NCBI GenBank assembly: GCA_041752235.1
Contig: JBGSHM010000010.1
Span: 124,001 to 188,000 of the forward strand
DNA: 64,000 bases
Origin: SpSt-398 sp041752235
GTDB lineage: Bacteria; Bacteroidota; Bacteroidia; Chitinophagales; Chitinophagaceae
Direction: 5' to 3'
In this document: piece by piece, positions 27,067 through 36,176 of the stretch
Position numbering within the stretch: position 1 is the stretch's first letter
How the letters are laid out: every line of letters begins with the position of its first letter
Made by a program: the position numbers and the translations under genes
Notes under the pieces: model-generated
Database searches by the model: none
The model's input: the letters and a program-made list of their open reading frames with translations, nothing else
What the model was told of the DNA's origin: nothing

Positions 27067-29388
27067 TTGAAAAAATCTGCTTTTATTATTCTGCTGTCCT
27101 TACTGGGGCTTACCCTCCAGGCGCAATTGTGCACCCTGAAATTATCGGGGCATCTGGAGGATGCGGATACCCGGGAAAAACTGGTAGGTGCAGTGGTCAC
27201 CATCCGGGAACTGGGGATGAAGATCGTTACAGATGATAAAGGCGACTTTGTATTTGAACATCTCTGCCCGGGTCCTTATTCCTTATATATTACGCATGTG
27301 GATTGCGATCCCATGGAAAAGGTCATTACCCTTTCCAAGGATACCCATTTGGACCTGAATATGCCCCATGCCCGCAAGTCACTGGGCGAAGTGGTTATAG
27401 AAGCCCAAAAAGGAGTACCCAATACCGGATTCAAACAGGAACTGGCAGGAAAGGCCTTGGAGGAAACCAAGGGATTCTCGCTAGCCGAAGCCTTAAGTCG
27501 TATCAATGGCATCACCCAATTGCAGACAGGTTCTACTATATCCAAGCCTGTGATCCATGGCTTGCATGGCAGCCGGATACTCACGATCAATAATGGGGTA
27601 AGACAGGAAGGTCAGCAATGGGGCAATGAACATGCTCCGGAGATCGATCCTTTTATCGCTGATAAATTGGTGGTGATCAAAGGGGTGGATGAATTAAAGT
27701 ATGGCTCGGATGCCATTGCCGGCGTGATCCTGGTAGAACCAAGACCTTTGCGTTTACAAACAGGGCATGCTGCTGAGTTCAATACCGCCTATTTTTCCAA
27801 TAACAATCAATATGTGGTATCGGGTACCTGGGAAGAGCAGGTAAAAAAATGGACCGGTTTCCGGTACCGCCTGCAAGGCACCTTCAAGAAAGGGGCCAAT
27901 ATCCAAACGCCTAATTACCGGCTGAATAATACCGCCAATGAGGAATTGAATTTTTCGGTAACAGCAGGTTGGAAAAAAGACCGCTTCAATGCGGAACTTT
28001 ATTACAGCCAATTCAACACCAAGGTGGGAATCTTTACCGGTTCGCATATCGGCAATCTGACCGATCTGTTGACAGCCATTGCCGCACCCAAACCTGATGA
28101 TGTATTTCTTGGACAGAACAGCTATTCGATCAACCGGCCTTATCAGGATGTGACCCATCACCTGGCGAAATTGAAATCGACTTTTTATAAAGGTGAACAC
28201 CGTTTCAATGTGCTTGTGGCTGCCCAGATCAATAACCGAAAAGAATACGATATCGTCCGGAGCAGCACCAATACCCGTCCACAACTTGATCTGTCCATTC
28301 TTACTTTGTCCCAAGACATTCAATGGGAACAACCCCGTAAGAATCATTTTTCCGGTACAACAGGTATAGCGGCCACCCAACAGAACAATACCTACGGTGG
28401 ACGCTATTTCATCCCGAATTATGATGCCTACACTTTTGGGGGGTACCTGATCCAAAAATGGAGCAAACATGATTGGGAAATACAGGGCGGTTTACGGTAT
28501 GACCATAAAACCATTCAGACAAGACGGTTGAAGTACGGCGGAGATACGATCAATAACAATTTCAATTTCTCCACCTTTGCGGCATCTACCAATGTCATTT
28601 ATAAGCCTTCGGCAAAATGGAGGACCAATCTGGGTATCAGTCTTTCCAGTCGCGCGCCTTATGTAAACGAATTGTTGAGTGATGGCATTCACCATGGAAC
28701 TGCTACATATGAGCGTGGTGATATTTTTCTAAAACCTGAAAAGGCATTTCACCTAACCGGTAATATCAATTATCAATCGGGACCTTTCCAATTGGATTGG
28801 GTATTGTATACGCATTTTATCCGTGATTTTATTTATCAGCAACCCGTACCTGATAGTCCGGTATTGACGATCGCAGGTGCCTTTCCGTTGATCAAGTACA
28901 GCCAAACCAATGCTTTGCTCATGGGTTCAGACCTGGCTTTTGTTTGGAAGTTCAGCCCGCAACTGGAATGGCAATCCAAGGTATCGATCTTGTTTGCCCG
29001 TAACCAGAAAACAAATGACTGGCTGATTTTGATGCCCTCTCATCGGTTAAGCAATGAGTTGGTTTATAATTTCAAAGAAGGGAAAAGGCTCAGTGAATCG
29101 TATATCTCGCTGGAGTGGCAGGATGTAATGCGGCAATCACAGGTGCCATCGGATAAGAATGGTAAGCAGGACTATAAAGCCCCGCCCCCATCCTATCATT
29201 TATTGCACCTGAATGCATCTACAACCGTTCAATTGGGGAAACAAAAAATCACGTTCTCTATCACCGGCCGAAATTTGTTAAACACAGTGTATCGGGAATA
29301 CCTGAACAGCATGCGCTATTTCACCGATGAAATGGGAAGAAATATCGGATTGCGAATCAGAGTGCCCATTGGAAAGACTAAAAGCTAA
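27067..29388 (+). CDS. TonB-dependent receptor, metal-uptake type (ZnuD-like)
   Basis: About 773 residues. No in-frame ATG precedes the signal peptide; the best start is TTG at 27067, giving Met-Lys-Lys followed by a hydrophobic stretch ending LTLQAQ. A CarboxypepD_reg-like domain (about 25-100) is followed by a plug (about 105-220) with ISKPVIHGLHGSRILTINNG and VRQEGQQWGNEHAPEID, the latter close to the Gln-Glu-Gly-Gln-Gln-Trp signature of ZnuD-type receptors, and then a barrel. His-rich loops occur (DGIHHGTATYE). I infer import of a metal ion or metal chelate. It is flanked by a small His-containing secreted protein and a lipoprotein in one operon. A 30-base palindrome overlaps the stop. 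Confidence 0.85.
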   Translation: MKKSAFIILLSLLGLTLQAQLCTLKLSGHLEDADTREKLVGAVVTIRELGMKIVTDDKGDFVFEHLCPGPYSLYITHVDCDPMEKVITLSKDTHLDLNMPHARKSLGEVVIEAQKGVPNTGFKQELAGKALEETKGFSLAEALSRINGITQLQTGSTISKPVIHGLHGSRILTINNGVRQEGQQWGNEHAPEIDPFIADKLVVIKGVDELKYGSDAIAGVILVEPRPLRLQTGHAAEFNTAYFSNNNQYVVSGTWEEQVKKWTGFRYRLQGTFKKGANIQTPNYRLNNTANEELNFSVTAGWKKDRFNAELYYSQFNTKVGIFTGSHIGNLTDLLTAIAAPKPDDVFLGQNSYSINRPYQDVTHHLAKLKSTFYKGEHRFNVLVAAQINNRKEYDIVRSSTNTRPQLDLSILTLSQDIQWEQPRKNHFSGTTGIAATQQNNTYGGRYFIPNYDAYTFGGYLIQKWSKHDWEIQGGLRYDHKTIQTRRLKYGGDTINNNFNFSTFAASTNVIYKPSAKWRTNLGISLSSRAPYVNELLSDGIHHGTATYERGDIFLKPEKAFHLTGNINYQSGPFQLDWVLYTHFIRDFIYQQPVPDSPVLTIAGAFPLIKYSQTNALLMGSDLAFVWKFSPQLEWQSKVSILFARNQKTNDWLILMPSHRLSNELVYNFKEGKRLSESYISLEWQDVMRQSQVPSDKNGKQDYKAPPPSYHLLHLNASTTVQLGKQKITFSITGRNLLNTVYREYLNSMRYFTDEMGRNIGLRIRVPIGKTKS

Positions 29389-29413
29389 CAGCTAATAGCT
29401 ATTAGCTGTTAGC
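29384..29413. repeat. Perfect 30-base palindrome overlapping the receptor stop codon
   Basis: Arms GCTAACAGCTAATAG and its complement meet without a spacer. The core GCTAATAGCTATTAGC recurs at 35662-35677, again directly after the stop of a TonB receptor gene, so this is a dispersed element and not just a terminator. Confidence 0.7.
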
Positions 29414-29451
29414 AATTATAAAAATAAAAACCTTTTAAAAAATCGATAATT

Positions 29452-30015
29452 ATGAAGCGAAATCTTAATATGTTATCCGTTGCCCTTGTTTTGGCCGGGC
29501 TTGTATTCTCATCCTGCAAAAAGGATAAGGTAGAAGGAAACGATGAAGAAGTGATCACGACCATGCAATTGACTTTTGTACCAAGTGGCGGAGGTACTAC
29601 CCTGGTGTATGACTACGATGATCCTGATGGTCCGGGTGGAACGGCTCCCACAATTGACGAGATCGTGCTGTCGCCATTAAAAACCTATAGCGTTACGTTG
29701 ACCTTATTGAATAAAACCGTGACTCCTGCCGAAGATATCACTACTGAGATTTCGGATGAGGCCGATGCCCACCGTTTCTATTTTGCCGCTTCATCAAGCA
29801 GCAATCTGCTGATCTCTGGTTTGGATGATGATCCCAATGGTGTACCCCTGGGACTGACCAGTTCCTGGACAACAGGGCCTGTTGCTACCGGAACCGTTAA
29901 GATCACCTTGCGCCATTATCCCGGAACTCCTCCAAATAAAGCGATTGGAGACCTGGTGAACAGTACCAAGTCGGGGACGGATATTGAAGTGACATTCAAT
30001 ACCAAAATCCAGTAA
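29452..30015 (+). CDS. Periplasmic-facing lipoprotein linked to the metal-type receptor
   Basis: 187 residues with a lipobox (Phe-Ser-Ser-Cys, Cys21). The mature part is beta-rich, acidic, and has one long Asp/Gly run (DYDDPDGPGGTAP), typical of surface-exposed binding loops. Proteins of this kind follow this class of TonB receptor in Bacteroidota, often annotated as a type 1 periplasmic-binding-like fold protein. It lies 63 bases after the receptor and ends the operon at a hairpin terminator. Role in substrate capture is inferred. Confidence 0.65.
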   Translation: MKRNLNMLSVALVLAGLVFSSCKKDKVEGNDEEVITTMQLTFVPSGGGTTLVYDYDDPDGPGGTAPTIDEIVLSPLKTYSVTLTLLNKTVTPAEDITTEISDEADAHRFYFAASSSSNLLISGLDDDPNGVPLGLTSSWTTGPVATGTVKITLRHYPGTPPNKAIGDLVNSTKSGTDIEVTFNTKIQ

Positions 30016-30038
30016 AAGGGGGTCTACAATGTATAATT

Positions 30039-30068
30039 ATCTCCGAGGGAATCCCCGGAGATTTTTTA
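30039..30068 (+). terminator. Rho-independent terminator of the receptor operon
   Basis: ATCTCCG and CGGAGAT pair around a G/C-containing loop, followed by six T. It lies 24 bases after the lipoprotein stop. Confidence 0.85.
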
Positions 30069-30118
30069 TTTACTCTTAAAATTGTGTGTTAATTTAACCG
30101 GGTAATATCTCATTTACC

Positions 30119-30721
30119 ATGAGTCTTCCGGAACACGCTTTTATTCAACTGGCTGCGCATATTAATCAACGTGTTGCGTTTACTGAACAGGAAACCGCAG
30201 AATTTCTTTCCTTTTTCCGTTATTCAAAGATCAAAAAAAGGCAATTCATCATACAGCCTGAATTTGTAGCCAAATACCGCAACTATGTGGTGGAGGGTTG
30301 TTTGCGAGGATATGTAATTGCGGATGAAGGAAAGGATCATACGATTCAATTTGCCGTAAAAGACTGGTGGATTTCAGATTATAATAGCTATATCCTGCAA
30401 ACACCTGCCACCATGTTTGTAGTGGCCCTGGAGGACAGTGAGATCCTGCAAATTGATCATGCGTCGGAGCAATCCCTCAAAAAGATCAATCACAAATACG
30501 AAACCTTCTTTCGGATAACCGCCGAGCGCTCAACGGCCTATATGCAAAGGCGGATCATTACCAACCTGACCCGGACAGCCGAAGAAAGGTACCTTGAATT
30601 CGAAGAGAAATATCCACATGTGATCCAGCAACTTCCTCAATATGCGCTGGCTTCCTTCCTCGGTATGAGCACCGAGTACCTTTCAAAGCTTCGAAACCGC
30701 CGAATTCCCCGAAAATCTTGA
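30119..30721 (+). CDS. Crp/Fnr-family transcriptional regulator
   Basis: 200 residues. A cyclic-nucleotide-binding-like beta barrel covers about 10-115 (KIKKRQFIIQPEFVAKYRNYVVEG), followed by a long dimer helix and a reduced winged-helix domain at about 170-197 (QYALASFLGMSTEYLSKLRNRR), in which the recognition helix reads MSTEYLSKLR. No Cys cluster is present, so it is not an FNR-type Fe-S sensor. This form is common in Bacteroidota and often controls the neighbouring oxidoreductase genes. Three downstream co-oriented genes (AhpD-like and two YHS proteins) are the likely targets; the spacing of 123 bases allows a separate promoter between. Confidence 0.88.
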   Translation: MSLPEHAFIQLAAHINQRVAFTEQETAEFLSFFRYSKIKKRQFIIQPEFVAKYRNYVVEGCLRGYVIADEGKDHTIQFAVKDWWISDYNSYILQTPATMFVVALEDSEILQIDHASEQSLKKINHKYETFFRITAERSTAYMQRRIITNLTRTAEERYLEFEEKYPHVIQQLPQYALASFLGMSTEYLSKLRNRRIPRKS

Positions 30722-30844
30722 ACCAGTTCAAGAAAACAACTTGATCCAGTTCGTGTTCATTTCCTGTTGTAGTTCATTGGAGAAAGGCATCTGATGGGGC
30801 CATCTTTGTCCTGTCAAAAGCAATTAACCAAAAAAAATAAAATC

Positions 30845-31393
30845 ATGAACACAACCACTCAAGACCTGTTTTCCGTCCCTACCCGGGAGGACGTTAGCCC
30901 TGCCAACCAAGCCATGTTCGATAACCTGCAAAAAAAACTGGGTTTTGTCCCTAATCTCTATGCCTTTTTTGGCAAAAATGAAACAGCTTTGGAAGATTAC
31001 CTGACCTTTCAGAACCGAAAAAGCACCCTCCGGTTGAAAGAAAGGGAAGTCATTAACCTGGTCACCAGTCAGATCAATGGATGCCGGTATTGCCAGAGCG
31101 CCCATACGGCAATAGGGAAAATGGCCGGGTTTGATGACGAACAGATTCTGGAGATCAGAAAGGGACAGGCCTCCTTTGATGAAAAGCTGGATGCGTTGGC
31201 CCGGTTCACCGCTTCCGTGGTACATAACAGAGGAAGGGTATCGTTGGAAATAAGAGACGCTTTTTTTAATGCCGGTTATACCGAAGCCAACCTGATCGAT
31301 GTATTGATCGTTGTAGGAGACAAGATCATCAGCAATTATCTCCATAACCTGACCGGTTTTGAAATTGATTTCCCTATTGCCGAAACCATTTAA
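30845..31393 (+). CDS. Carboxymuconolactone decarboxylase / AhpD-like peroxidase family protein
   Basis: 182 residues from the ATG at 30845 (MNTTTQDLF); an in-frame start at 30794 would add 17 residues without conserved features. The motif Cys80-x-x-Cys83-x-x-x-His87 (GCRYCQSAH) is the AhpD active site that reduces peroxides or peroxiredoxin partners. The whole chain is one all-helical CMD domain with extra helices at both ends. It follows the Crp-like regulator gene and precedes two YHS genes. A redox role is supported by the motif; the partner is unknown. Confidence 0.9.
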   Translation: MNTTTQDLFSVPTREDVSPANQAMFDNLQKKLGFVPNLYAFFGKNETALEDYLTFQNRKSTLRLKEREVINLVTSQINGCRYCQSAHTAIGKMAGFDDEQILEIRKGQASFDEKLDALARFTASVVHNRGRVSLEIRDAFFNAGYTEANLIDVLIVVGDKIISNYLHNLTGFEIDFPIAETI

Positions 31394-31432
31394 TTCATTC
31401 AACGAATAGTAAAAAAAGTTAAACAAGTAAAA

Positions 31433-31906
31433 ATGAAAAAAGTACTAAGCTTTGCCATTCTCCTGGGTTTTCTGTTTCTCGCCCAGGCTGGCCAGGCACA
31501 AACCGAGCAACGCAAAAAGCAATTCAATATCAGCAAATCCGGCTTAGCCATTGAGGGGTATGACCCGGTCTCCTATTTCACCAAAAGCAAGGCAGAAAAA
31601 GGGAATAGCAAATGGGCCGTCTTGCACAACGGCGTCACCTATTATTTTTCATCAGAGGGAAATAAGGAACTTTTTAAAAGCAACCCTGCTAAATATGAAC
31701 CCCAATATGTTGGTTGGTGTGCCTATGCCATGGGAGCCAATGGAGAAAAAGTAGAAGTGGACCCGGAAACCTTCAAAGTTCTCAATGGCAAACTCTATCT
31801 GTTTTACCATAGCTGGACCAATAATACCCTGACCAAATGGAACAAGGATGAAACCAATCTTCGGAACAAAGCGGATCTCAACTGGAAAAAATTCTATACC
31901 AACTAA
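31433..31906 (+). CDS. Secreted YHS-domain protein, copy 1
   Basis: 157 residues with a signal peptide (FAILLGFLFLAQAGQAQ). One YHS-like domain: YDPVSYFTKSKAEKG, then YYFSSEGNKELFKSNPAKYEPQYVGWCAYAM. The Cys in GWCAYAM and nearby aromatic residues are conserved in copy 2. YHS domains bind metal ions or haem-like ligands in other families. The C-terminal 30 residues are basic (NKDETNLRNKADLNWKKF). It is 40 bases after the AhpD-like gene. Confidence 0.88.
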   Translation: MKKVLSFAILLGFLFLAQAGQAQTEQRKKQFNISKSGLAIEGYDPVSYFTKSKAEKGNSKWAVLHNGVTYYFSSEGNKELFKSNPAKYEPQYVGWCAYAMGANGEKVEVDPETFKVLNGKLYLFYHSWTNNTLTKWNKDETNLRNKADLNWKKFYTN

Positions 31907-31916
31907 TTCTATTACA

Positions 31917-32360
31917 ATGAAACGTATATTTCTAATTCTGTTCCTGGGCTTACTGACCTCCTTTCAATTACGGGCACAAAAATCAGAGGTCTTTGTGGTG
32001 GAAGGTAAAGCTGTACGAGGATATGACCCCGTTGCCTTTTTTAACAAAGAAGAAGCCGTAAAAGGGGTGGATAGTCTTACCTGGACCTGGAAAGAGGCAG
32101 TCTGGTATTTTTCCTCCTCTGAAAATAAATCACTGTTCATGGCACAACCCGAAAAATATGCACCTCAATATGGCGGGTATTGCGCCTATGGCATGTCGGA
32201 AGGCCATAAAGCACCGACGGAGATAGATACCTGGACATTGTTTGAAGGAAAGCTCTATTTCAACTACAATAAGAAAGTAAAATCGCTTTGGGTAAAAGAT
32301 AAGGAGGGGCATATCAAAAAAGCAGATGCGAACTGGCCTGGTATCAAAAACAAGGAATAA
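31917..32360 (+). CDS. Secreted YHS-domain protein, copy 2
   Basis: 147 residues from the ATG at 31917 (MKRIFLILFLGLLTSFQLRAQ, a clear signal peptide), 10 bases after copy 1. Same layout as copy 1: GYDPVAFFNKEEAVKG, WYFSSSENKSLFMAQPEKYAPQYGGYCAYGMS, and a C-terminal ADANWPGI matching ADLNWKKF of copy 1. A tandem duplication followed by divergence is clear. The two proteins may work as a pair in the periplasm. A large palindromic repeat follows the stop directly. Confidence 0.88.
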   Translation: MKRIFLILFLGLLTSFQLRAQKSEVFVVEGKAVRGYDPVAFFNKEEAVKGVDSLTWTWKEAVWYFSSSENKSLFMAQPEKYAPQYGGYCAYGMSEGHKAPTEIDTWTLFEGKLYFNYNKKVKSLWVKDKEGHIKKADANWPGIKNKE

Positions 32361-32362
32361 AA

Positions 32363-32438
32363 CCCCCTCGCGCTCCTTTGCGTCTTAGCGCCCTGGCGGT
32401 TAGGTTTTACCGCCAAGGCGCGAGGGCGCAAGGGGCCG
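32363..32438. repeat. Imperfect intergenic palindrome, member of the ACCGC(C/A)AAG repeat family
   Basis: Arms of about 30 bases (about 32369-32400 and 32409-32438) around a TAGGTTTT loop, each with GCGTC/CGCAAAG-like blocks and ending TGGCGGT/ACCGCCA at the loop. It lies between convergent genes. Related elements occur at 35675-35712, 51372-51453, 54935-55012 and 60559-60632. Confidence 0.75.
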
Positions 32439-32447
32439 CCAGAAAGA

Positions 32448-33389
32448 TTAATGACCAAGTAGAAATTTCAAGGGTTGATCGAAACGTTTTGCCCAGGCCT
32501 TCTCCGAATGATCCTCTCCTGGAAAAAACAAGGTTATCGATTGCGTTTCGGTAAATCCCTTCTTCCTCACTACTTCATCTGCCCTCTTTTGCAACGGAGG
32601 ATACAAGGCATCCAGGGTTTGGTCTCCATAGTCAAAATAGATCTTGTGGGTAGCGGGATCGGGTAATTTCTTTTCCATGTACTGAAAAAAGGCATCCGGA
32701 ATCGGGTTATTCTCTACCGCAAATACACCCGGCCAATGCGTGGAAAGACAGGCGGCTCCGCCAAAAACCTCCGGGTATTCACAAAGAGCATACATGGAGA
32801 TCAGTCCTCCCATACTGCTGCCTGCAATAAAGGTATTGGCGCGATCACTCCGGGTGGCATACAGTTTATCGATCGCTGGTTTCAACTCCTTGACAATAAA
32901 CCGCAGGTAATCATCCGAATGAACTTTTTCATTATTAAACACGGATGATTGCCCGGGACGTTTTGTATTATAAAGCGAGTCCTGTTGTGCTGGGGTTAAA
33001 GACTCAAAAGGCTTTTGCGGAAAATAATCAGTATGACGAAGCATGGGGGCATTCCAAATCCCAACAAGGATAAACGCAGGGACAGCCTTAGTATAAATCG
33101 CTTTGGCCGCTATCTCATCCACCTGCCATTCCTGTTGGTTCCAGGTGGTCGTGCTGTCAAACAGCATTTGCCCATCATGCATATACAATACCGGGTATGT
33201 ATTTTTTGGTGAATAGCCGGGTGGTAACCAGATATCTATATTTCTGGGTTTTACAAACTTCGATGGGAAATCAGTGATGAGCTGCAGGGTTCCGGCTGCG
33301 ACTTTGGCGGGGCTGGGTGCAGGTGTTTGCCCCATCAAATTAATTGTACACACTAAGCCAGTAAAAAGGGCAATAACGGGTTTGAGCAT
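32448..33389 (-). CDS. Secreted esterase, EstD/CE1-like alpha-beta hydrolase
   Basis: 313 residues with a signal peptide (ALFTGLVCTINLMGQ). The core begins NIDIWLPPGYSPKNTYPVLYMHDG; the nucleophile Ser lies in GSSMGGLIS near residue 191; a late acid and His occur (FDYGDQTLD, FPGEDHSEKAW). This is the putative-esterase family that includes IroE-like and feruloyl or acetyl-xylan esterases. It is not in a CAZyme operon here: the neighbours are YHS and receptor genes on the other strand. Related in kind to the double esterase at 18210. Confidence 0.87.
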   Translation of the reverse strand: MLKPVIALFTGLVCTINLMGQTPAPSPAKVAAGTLQLITDFPSKFVKPRNIDIWLPPGYSPKNTYPVLYMHDGQMLFDSTTTWNQQEWQVDEIAAKAIYTKAVPAFILVGIWNAPMLRHTDYFPQKPFESLTPAQQDSLYNTKRPGQSSVFNNEKVHSDDYLRFIVKELKPAIDKLYATRSDRANTFIAGSSMGGLISMYALCEYPEVFGGAACLSTHWPGVFAVENNPIPDAFFQYMEKKLPDPATHKIYFDYGDQTLDALYPPLQKRADEVVRKKGFTETQSITLFFPGEDHSEKAWAKRFDQPLKFLLGH

Positions 33390-33475
33390 GTTGCGGTTTT
33401 ACCAAATTTAACCTTTCTGGATTATTTTGATCGGGATCATGGGTAAAGCCCCTTTGCTATCCTTACATTCGCTCC

Positions 33476-35659
33476 ATGAAAAAGTACCTGCTTAGCTCTG
33501 CCCTCCTGGGTGGCTTTTTCATGCTGTCAGCCCAGGAAAAAACTGATTCACTTGCCCCCAAAACCTTACAGGAAGTTTTGATCCGCGCCTGGCAACGCCG
33601 GGATGTTACCCGACTACCAGAGGAATTAAATGGCTTTCTGTTTACCGGCAAAAAGAATGAGGTCGTAAACCTGGCAGGTACCAATGCCCATGTCGCGATT
33701 AAGACGGGAAGGCAATTGTTCTCCAAGGTTCCCGGTGTTTTTATCTATGATATGGATGGCAGCGGCAATCAGTTAAACATTTCGAGTCGTGGTCTTGACC
33801 CACACCGGAGCTGGGAATTCAATATCCGGCAAAACGGGATCATCATCAATTCAGACATGTATGGTTACCCAGCGAGTCACTATAGCGCGCCGATGGAAAG
33901 TTATGAAAAGATAGAGATCGTAAGAGGAACTGGATCCTTGCAATACGGGGCTCAGTTTGGAGGTATGATCAACTATATTACCCGCCGACCCGACAGCACC
34001 CGCCCCATTTCCTTTGAGAGCATCAATACCATTGGGTCGTATGGTTTGATGAGTACCTATAATGCGATTTCAGGTACAAAAGGGAAATTCTCATACTATG
34101 CTTATTACCAAAAACGTCACGCAAATGGCTACCGATCCAACAGTCAATCGGATGCGGAGGCTGAATTTGTTCATTTGCAATACCGTTTCTCCGAAAAGAC
34201 ATCCCTGAAAGCGGAGTTTGGAAGATCCTTTTATAAATACAAAATACCCGGCCCGCTCAATGACAGTATGTTTGCTGCCAACCCACGCATGAGCACCCGT
34301 GAACGGAATTATTTTAGCCCCGATATTTATGTCCCCTCATTATCTCTTACACATCGTTTTTCCTCACGGACACAATTGAGCATTGTGGCATCCGGCGTAT
34401 TTGGCACCCGAAGCAGTGTCATGATCGATGCATTTGCCACGGTTCCTGATACGATCGATCGGAGTACTGGTCAATACAAGAACAGACAGGTGGACATCGA
34501 TAAGTTCAATAGCAAGACCGTTGAACTAAGAATACTCCATGGGTATGTGGTGGTGAATGTACCAGCCAAACTGGTCACTGGCATCGTTTACATGAACAAT
34601 GACCTTCATCGCCGTCAACTTGGCAAGGGTACCACGGGTACCAATTATGACCTCACCCTGGTAGACCCCTTGTTTGGACGAAATATTCATTTCCGCACTA
34701 ATAATGTGGCTGTATTTGCCGAGAATAATTTCATGGTAAGTCCCCGGCTAACGATTTCGCCTGGTTTTCGTTGGGAAAAAGGCGATTCAAAAATGAGTGG
34801 CATCATCAGTTATTATACTGTCAATCCCCTCCCAACTCGGATCGATCATGACTTTATGCTCACCGGTATCAATGCCCAATACCAACTCATGGGCGAAAAT
34901 ATTGTCTATGCCGGTTGGTCGCAGGCATATCGCCCCGTGATTTTCAAGGATATCGTTCCCGCCTCCACTTATGAGCAGATCGATAAAAATTTAAAAGATG
35001 CATTTGGCTGGAATGCTGAAATAGGTGTCAGGGGAAAATGGGGTACCCGTTTTCAATATGACCTGGGTTTCTTTGCCGTGGATTATCATCACCGACTGGG
35101 CACCTTGGTGCTGACCGACAATAACGGTCAACCTTACACCTTCCGCACCAATATTGGCAATAGCCGTACCTGGGGAAGCGAACTGTTTGCACAATATAAA
35201 TTCCCGGTGGGTGGACAGCTATATGCTGGTCTTTTTACATCTACTGCCTTTACCCATGCCCGTTATTATGATGCAGAGGTATCCACCGGAACCACCAACA
35301 AATCGATAGATAGAAACAGGGTCGAGTCTGTTCCTCGATGGAATACCCGCCAGGGATTGGATATTTTATATAAAGGATTTAGCGCCACGCTGCTGTATAG
35401 TTATACTTCGGCCACCTATTCGGATGCGTTGAATACGATTATACCCCCAGCCACTGGTGCAAAGGGCTATACCCCGGGCTATGGAATTTTTGATATCAAT
35501 GCCTCGTTACGCACTTCTTCTCCTTTTTATTTCAGGGCGGGGGTGAATAACCTTTTCAATAAATCCTATTTCACAAAGCGCCCGACATTTTATCCCGGCC
35601 CGGGTATTTGGCCGAGTGATGGGCGAAATTTCTATATCACAGTAGGGGTTAAGGGCTAA
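33476..35659 (+). CDS. FecA-like TonB-dependent siderophore receptor
   Basis: 727 residues with a signal peptide (MKKYLLSSALLGGFFMLSAQ). No CarboxypepD_reg domain. The plug carries KVPGVFIYDMDGSGNQLNISSRGLDP-type text: GLDPHRSWEFNIRQNG and SDMYGYPASHYSAPMES are typical of FecA/iron-dicitrate type receptors. The barrel ends in ...GRNFYITVGVKG. No signalling STN domain and no sigma/FecR gene is beside it. Substrate probably a ferric chelate. A palindromic repeat starts at the stop codon, and a DoxX gene follows 90 bases later. Confidence 0.9.
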   Translation: MKKYLLSSALLGGFFMLSAQEKTDSLAPKTLQEVLIRAWQRRDVTRLPEELNGFLFTGKKNEVVNLAGTNAHVAIKTGRQLFSKVPGVFIYDMDGSGNQLNISSRGLDPHRSWEFNIRQNGIIINSDMYGYPASHYSAPMESYEKIEIVRGTGSLQYGAQFGGMINYITRRPDSTRPISFESINTIGSYGLMSTYNAISGTKGKFSYYAYYQKRHANGYRSNSQSDAEAEFVHLQYRFSEKTSLKAEFGRSFYKYKIPGPLNDSMFAANPRMSTRERNYFSPDIYVPSLSLTHRFSSRTQLSIVASGVFGTRSSVMIDAFATVPDTIDRSTGQYKNRQVDIDKFNSKTVELRILHGYVVVNVPAKLVTGIVYMNNDLHRRQLGKGTTGTNYDLTLVDPLFGRNIHFRTNNVAVFAENNFMVSPRLTISPGFRWEKGDSKMSGIISYYTVNPLPTRIDHDFMLTGINAQYQLMGENIVYAGWSQAYRPVIFKDIVPASTYEQIDKNLKDAFGWNAEIGVRGKWGTRFQYDLGFFAVDYHHRLGTLVLTDNNGQPYTFRTNIGNSRTWGSELFAQYKFPVGGQLYAGLFTSTAFTHARYYDAEVSTGTTNKSIDRNRVESVPRWNTRQGLDILYKGFSATLLYSYTSATYSDALNTIIPPATGAKGYTPGYGIFDINASLRTSSPFYFRAGVNNLFNKSYFTKRPTFYPGPGIWPSDGRNFYITVGVKG

Positions 35660-35661
35660 TA

Positions 35662-35712
35662 GCTAATAGCTATTAGCGCTCCTTTGCGCCCTTGTGCCTT
35701 GGCGGTAAAAAC
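35662..35712. repeat. Composite of two dispersed repeats
   Basis: A 16-base palindrome (GCTAATAG/CTATTAGC, 35662-35677) joins a half element of the ACCGCCAAG family (35675-35712), which reads GGCGGT before an A run. The first part matches the core of 29384-29413, the second one arm of 32363-32438. Confidence 0.65.
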
Positions 35713-35749
35713 TCATTACAGAATATTCCGGATTTCGTTAAATTAGAGG

Positions 35750-36118
35750 ATGAAACAAAACACAACGAAAACACTTTACTGGGTATTTACTGTCATTTTT
35801 GCCGGGTTGATGATCTTTTCATCTGTAGGAGGAATTGAACCCAATGCACAGACAGTGGAAGTGCTCCATAAAGGCCTGGGTTATCCCATTTACTTTATAC
35901 AATTCATCAGTATAGCTAAGATCATTGGCTCTATTGCAATCCTGATCCCCGGCCTTAAAACGATCAAAGAATGGGCTTATGCCGGATTGTTTTTTGACCT
36001 GGCAGTTGCTATCTATTCTGGCATAGCTGTCTCCGGCAAATTCGATCCAATGATGTTGACGATGCTCGCATGGATTGTACCAGGCATTCTGTCTTATTAT
36101 TTTTGGAAAAAATCATAG
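35750..36118 (+). CDS. DoxX-like integral membrane protein
   Basis: 122 residues with four predicted membrane helices (VFTVIFAGLMIFSSVG, IQFISIAKIIGSIAILIPG, WAYAGLFFDLAVAIYSGIAV, MMLTMLAWIVPGILSYYFW). The pattern of short loops and Pro-Gly turns matches DoxX/DoxD-type quinol oxidase-related membrane proteins. Function in this subgroup is unknown. It stands alone, with the FecA-like receptor upstream on the same strand and a hicB gene converging. Confidence 0.85.
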   Translation: MKQNTTKTLYWVFTVIFAGLMIFSSVGGIEPNAQTVEVLHKGLGYPIYFIQFISIAKIIGSIAILIPGLKTIKEWAYAGLFFDLAVAIYSGIAVSGKFDPMMLTMLAWIVPGILSYYFWKKS

Positions 36119-36176
36119 AAGAGTCGCAAAGGCCGACTTTTAGAGGCGCGAAACCATTTGTTAGCCTTGTGAAATT

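Noticed and set aside
27021..27236. ATG frame at the start of the metal-type receptor
   Set aside because: It is in another frame, ends early and has no signal peptide; the receptor frame uses TTG.
27754..28470. Minus-strand frame of 238 codons
   Set aside because: Antisense shadow of the metal-type TonB receptor; composition is odd and no family is seen.
30824..31426. Minus-strand frame of 200 codons
   Set aside because: Exact antisense shadow of the AhpD-like gene, which has a clear active site.
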